Under the pieces are notes generated by a model that ran no database searches, was not told where the DNA came from, and worked only from the letters and a program-made list of their open reading frames with translations. From CAYVQU01 sp964453155 (GTDB lineage Bacteria > Chloroflexota > Anaerolineae > Anaerolineales > UBA11858), in assembly GCA_964453155.1 (NCBI GenBank), contig CAYVQU010000182.1, positions 1 through 10,152 of the forward strand: a DNA stretch of 10,152 nt, written 5' to 3'. Made by a program: the position numbers and the translations under genes. Below are positions 7,801 to 10,152 of this stretch, piece after piece. Position 1 is the first letter of the stretch. Every line of letters starts with the position of its first letter.

Positions 7801-10152
7801 GGGAAGGCGTGAGCCGGCTTTATCCGAGATTTCCACATCGGTGTTGACCGCGATGAGTTCGGCCTCCAGGAATTCCGGATAATGCAACGTTACACTAGCT
7901 CGTTGGCAGGGAATTAGATCTCTCAGATGTCCAAGGGCAAATTGGGCAATCTCACTCGGAGATTGGGCGGCCAAAATTCCCTGATCGATTTTGTGCAGTA
8001 TTTCCAAGCGGTTGGCGTAGTTTCTCAGGGTTTCTTCAGCCACTTTGCGTTCAGTAATATCAATTGAACTATTGCCAAGGGCATAGGGTTCTCCATTTGC
8101 TTCTCGCAATAAGTACTTTGTTGTCAGATAGCTGCGGTCAGTATGATGTCCAATATCTTCACTGACCAAAGCCTCTCCAGTTTCGATGACATGTTGTTCA
8201 CCAGAATTCCAGAGAGTGTCTTGGGTTTTGGGGAAAAGTTCGGGAGCAGTTTTTCCAATTACGTCTTCGCTACCCAGACCAATCCGCGCGCGCCACTCCT
8301 GATTGACAAGAATATACCGCCCAGACAAGTCTTTGGCGTAAACCACCGCTGGAGTGTGATCAACCATATCTTGGAGTTGTTGTTGGCTTTTTTGCTGAGC
8401 TTCTTCAGCCTGTTTGCGATCCGTGATGTCCACAATAACCCCTTCGATATAACCCTTTTCGGGGAATGCTCGAAGTGAGAATTCGATCCAAATCTCTTGT
8501 CCGTCTGCTCTGGTCATCTGCGCTGGGAAATTAACCACCTCACCTTGCTGCTTAAGCAAGGTCAATAGGTTAGCTCTCATATCGGGGTCTACATAGTGTT
8601 CGGAGGTCTTGAAATTTGCAATACACTCATCTGCCGAAGCATAGCCCATAATTTGGGCGAGTCTTTCGTTGCACTGAATAAATTTGCCGTCACTAAATCT
8701 GGTTCTCCCCAATCCAACACTCGCATTCTCATAAATGCGCCGGTATCTTTCTTCACTGTTTTTTAGTTCAATTTCTGCTTGCTTCCGCTCTGTAATATCT
8801 TCAACCATGCCAATCGCAGATTTTGGCGTTCCGTGCTCATCTCGGATCAAAGATACAAACAGATTTCCATGAATTATTTCGCCGTTTTTACGGATATAGC
8901 GCTTCTCCAACTGGTATTGATCACGCTTTCCCGCTACTAATTCCTGAAAAAAATCCAAGTCAATTTCTGCATCTTCTGGGTGTGTGAATTCAGTAAAAAC
9001 CATTGTGGCCAACTCATCAGCCGAATATCCAAACATATTCTGGGCGGCCTGATTGCTAACGATAGGGTGCCCAGCAAAATCTACCTGCGCAATGGTGATC
9101 GGGGCGTTATTAAAAATGGCTCGAAATTGCGCCTCGCTTTCCTGTAATCGTAACTCAGCCTGCTTGCGATCAGTGATATCTCGAGCCATACCTTCAACCG
9201 CGATGAAATTGCCATCGTCATCAAAAATGGGGGTGTTGGTTTGCTCGGTCCAAATGACCCGGCCATCTTTCCGGATCCAGCGCACCTCAGATTGGGTTAC
9301 TTCGTCTTTTTCCAGGTCATAAACCCGATCGAGTTGGGGCTGATCTTCAGGATGGACCAATTTGACACCCAATTGGGGATCAGCATAGTGTTCTGCGGGC
9401 GTATAACCAGTGATGCGAGTTACTGAAGGTGATACATATGCAAATCGAGACTCTGGGATAAATTCATAGCGATAAATGATGTCGTTGATATTCTCTACCA
9501 GGTTGCGGTAACGGGCTTCGCTCTCGCTCAGAGCTTGTTCGGCTCGTTTGCGCTCCGTAATATCAATTAAGGCTCCATCATAGACTTGCTGGCCATCATC
9601 TTCTTGTACAAGCTGCGAATATCCCTCTGTCCATATGATTTCTCCATCATATCTGCGTTGCTGAAAGGCCAGGGCATGGACACTACCTTCCCGTTCAATA
9701 ACTTCTCGATATGCAGCGCGATCATCTTGATTAACATAATGCTCACTTACTTTGGTATTTAGGAAGGCCGCGCGCGATGGGTAGCCAAACATGTTTACCA
9801 ATGCTTGGTTTGCATCCATAATTTGCCCATCAGAGGTGGTACGGAACAGGCCCACCGGGACGCTCTCAAATAGATTACGGTAACGTTCTTCGCTTTCTGT
9901 TAAGGCTTCCTCTGCATACTTGCGTTCGGTGATATCGATCAAAGCCCCTTCAAAAATTATCTGATCCTCCTGGCTTCCTACAACGAGAGTATGATCTTCA
10001 ACCCAAATTGGAGTGCCATCATATTGACGTAATTGAATGATTTTCCCGGTTACCTGTCCAATTTCAGCGATTTCTTGAATCAATTCCTGGCGTTCTTTCG
10101 AATCAATGTACAAATCTTTGACATTGGTTTCTAATAATTCGGTTTTAGACGG
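4876..10152 (-). CDS. Giant PAS/GAF sensor histidine kinase (HK2), HisKA_3/NarX-type, 5' partial
   Basis: C-terminal 1758 residues of a soluble sensor kinase; the frame is still open at the window edge, so the true start is outside. In visible numbering there are six PAS units: a cut first one (to about 82), then about 89-206, 213-334, 341-460, 468-583 and 592-707, nearly all closing with DIT-[ED]-RK. Five GAF domains follow, at about 716-866, 879-1033, 1049-1203, 1216-1368 and 1390-1548, with a coiled-coil linker near 1369-1390. The transmitter has HisKA_3 with phospho-acceptor H1569 in ARDLHDAVSQTL, which includes the DxxxQ motif linked to phosphatase activity in NarX-type kinases, and ELRPAAL at its end. 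The HATPase has the N-box in QEALNNIIKHA, the G1 box DDGRGFD and HGLAIMQERA. No membrane segment is visible in this part, so it probably senses in the cytoplasm. The GAFs lack an obvious chromophore-binding Cys-His pair. RR1 starts 66 nt downstream and is the likely partner. The TTG at 10113 is inside a PAS domain and is read as leucine, not as a start. Confidence 0.95.
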   Translation of the reverse strand, partial: PSKTELLETNVKDLYIDSKERQELIQEIAEIGQVTGKIIQLRQYDGTPIWVEDHTLVVGSQEDQIIFEGALIDITERKYAEEALTESEERYRNLFESVPVGLFRTTSDGQIMDANQALVNMFGYPSRAAFLNTKVSEHYVNQDDRAAYREVIEREGSVHALAFQQRRYDGEIIWTEGYSQLVQEDDGQQVYDGALIDITERKRAEQALSESEARYRNLVENINDIIYRYEFIPESRFAYVSPSVTRITGYTPAEHYADPQLGVKLVHPEDQPQLDRVYDLEKDEVTQSEVRWIRKDGRVIWTEQTNTPIFDDDGNFIAVEGMARDITDRKQAELRLQESEAQFRAIFNNAPITIAQVDFAGHPIVSNQAAQNMFGYSADELATMVFTEFTHPEDAEIDLDFFQELVAGKRDQYQLEKRYIRKNGEIIHGNLFVSLIRDEHGTPKSAIGMVEDITERKQAEIELKNSEERYRRIYENASVGLGRTRFSDGKFIQCNERLAQIMGYASADECIANFKTSEHYVDPDMRANLLTLLKQQGEVVNFPAQMTRADGQEIWIEFSLRAFPEKGYIEGVIVDITDRKQAEEAQQKSQQQLQDMVDHTPAVVYAKDLSGRYILVNQEWRARIGLGSEDVIGKTAPELFPKTQDTLWNSGEQHVIETGEALVSEDIGHHTDRSYLTTKYLLREANGEPYALGNSSIDITERKVAEETLRNYANRLEILHKIDQGILAAQSPSEIAQFALGHLRDLIPCQRASVTLHYPEFLEAELIAVNTDVEISDKAGSRLPIEKDAHYENFINYGIVQYSIADQELYEGGFHTYLHCPLLAQNELVGVVNLGFFEPENLSEEHHTIIRQVADQLAIALQQARLMESETIRRLEAEALRAAGEALNSTLNLDEVLDRILDNLDRVVPHDAANITTIEGDATRVVRQRGYDKYDLQETVEGWQFVIKNSAHYVEMIATQQPVVLPDTHALNSEWSKFWVRSYAGAPLRQRGEIIGFLNVDSKTPHFFNAAHAKRLQSFADQAAIALENARLLEEAQENAQRLAQQVSELEAMARLAIELRSANDRQEVIHTVVGTLYDLFQAAAVSINTLDPTTGEIVMELSRGPDGDKSGVRLESGSSMSHQIIKTQEVFLSNDTHSEKDKGLWTRTGPRPSAVAGFPLIADQQAIGALWLSRNTPITPTELNYLTTMSEMVANTIHRATLTQAEIKRRQEAETLAQVTAALTQTLDLEEILESILTRLARVVPFDSSTVFLIEADYLLGVAARGLSNPDKVVQQQFPLNDDLFPVIRTNQEAMVISDAQNDPRFSQWGGTDYVRGWLGVPLIARDEVIGFISLDSKTVNAYGVREATLAQAFANQAAAAIQNGRLLAQVQRHAEELEQRVLDRTQELSILFEVAAVANTTTDLDTTIQQVLSIIATELKNPITSIFLLNDAENALSLVANIGLSPEMVAVYQTIDINSAGLLTAVVRSRKENIAKDVATDARASANAKKFNFGPFAGFPLRIEGTVTGVVAIVRPRQKPEFSADEINLMRTVADQVSSIIASAQLRAQAESAAILEERQRLARDLHDAVSQTLFSASVIAQTLDRLWERGPELVRANLVELQKLTQGALAEMRNLLLELRPAALENAAMTELLQQLAAGFAGRTRAEITVSIDGQEPLPFDSRVAFFRLAQEALNNIIKHARAQQVFVHYDSQIGQASLRIQDDGRGFDLADQPPGHHGLAIMQERAEAIGAELEIASQPGKGTMIQVRWMVVRP
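8020..8382 (-). repeat. PAS module of HK2 shared with HK1 (copy B)
   Basis: Codes for the last PAS domain of HK2 before its GAF array (visible residues about 591-711) and is the partner of the HK1 segment at 1969-2331. Both copies are preceded by a DITDRKQAEEA linker and a Gln-rich QQQLQDM stretch, so the similarity includes the linkers. This points to duplication or exchange of a module between the two kinase genes. Confidence 0.75.

Noticed and set aside
1969..10000. Many short dispersed DNA repeats with the core gatatc or aatatc
   Set aside because: These encode the recurring DIT-[ED]-RK signature at the ends of PAS domains. They come from protein conservation and are not a mobile or regulatory repeat.
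10111..10113. TTG as the start of HK2
   Set aside because: The frame continues without a stop to the window edge, and the 13 codons before it (including TELLETNVKDL) continue a PAS domain. The TTG is an internal leucine.

Overview
All coding sequence in this window is on the minus strand and consists of bacterial two-component signalling genes. Read in the direction of transcription (high to low coordinates), the order is: a very large PAS/GAF sensor histidine kinase with a NarX/DegS-type transmitter (HK2, 5' end beyond the window edge), a NarL/LuxR-type DNA-binding response regulator (RR1), a factor-independent terminator, a stand-alone receiver protein (RR2), and a second kinase with seven PAS domains and a phytochrome-type HisKA transmitter (HK1). 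I see no RNA gene, mobile element or CRISPR array.

The organism is a bacterium. Long soluble kinases built from repeated PAS and GAF units, the paired NarL regulator and the general protein style remind me of Chloroflexota (Anaerolineae-like). That is an impression from family knowledge; no marker gene is present to prove it.

Layout: 1-57 is non-coding edge sequence. HK1 is 58-3498. A 43-nt gap separates it from RR2 (3542-3994). Positions 3995-4170 hold a perfect 13-bp terminator hairpin (4039-4075) and a smaller hairpin (4127-4142). RR1 is 4171-4809, a 66-nt gap follows, and HK2 runs from 4876 to the window end at 10152, still open.

Likely working: HK2 senses cytoplasmic signals through its PAS and GAF domains and phosphorylates RR1, which regulates transcription. 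RR2-HK1 looks like a second unit, but RR2 has only a receiver. That receiver aligns without gaps to RR1 (about half identical), while HK1 carries a kinase core of a different family from HK2. The two kinases also share a closely related PAS module. This suggests two systems that evolved together and may exchange signals, with RR2 as a possible protein-interaction output or phosphate sink. I found nothing that clearly represents a wholly new system; the most interesting points are the HTH-less RR1 paralogue, the kinase/receiver family mismatch, the shared PAS module and the terminator between the two pairs.
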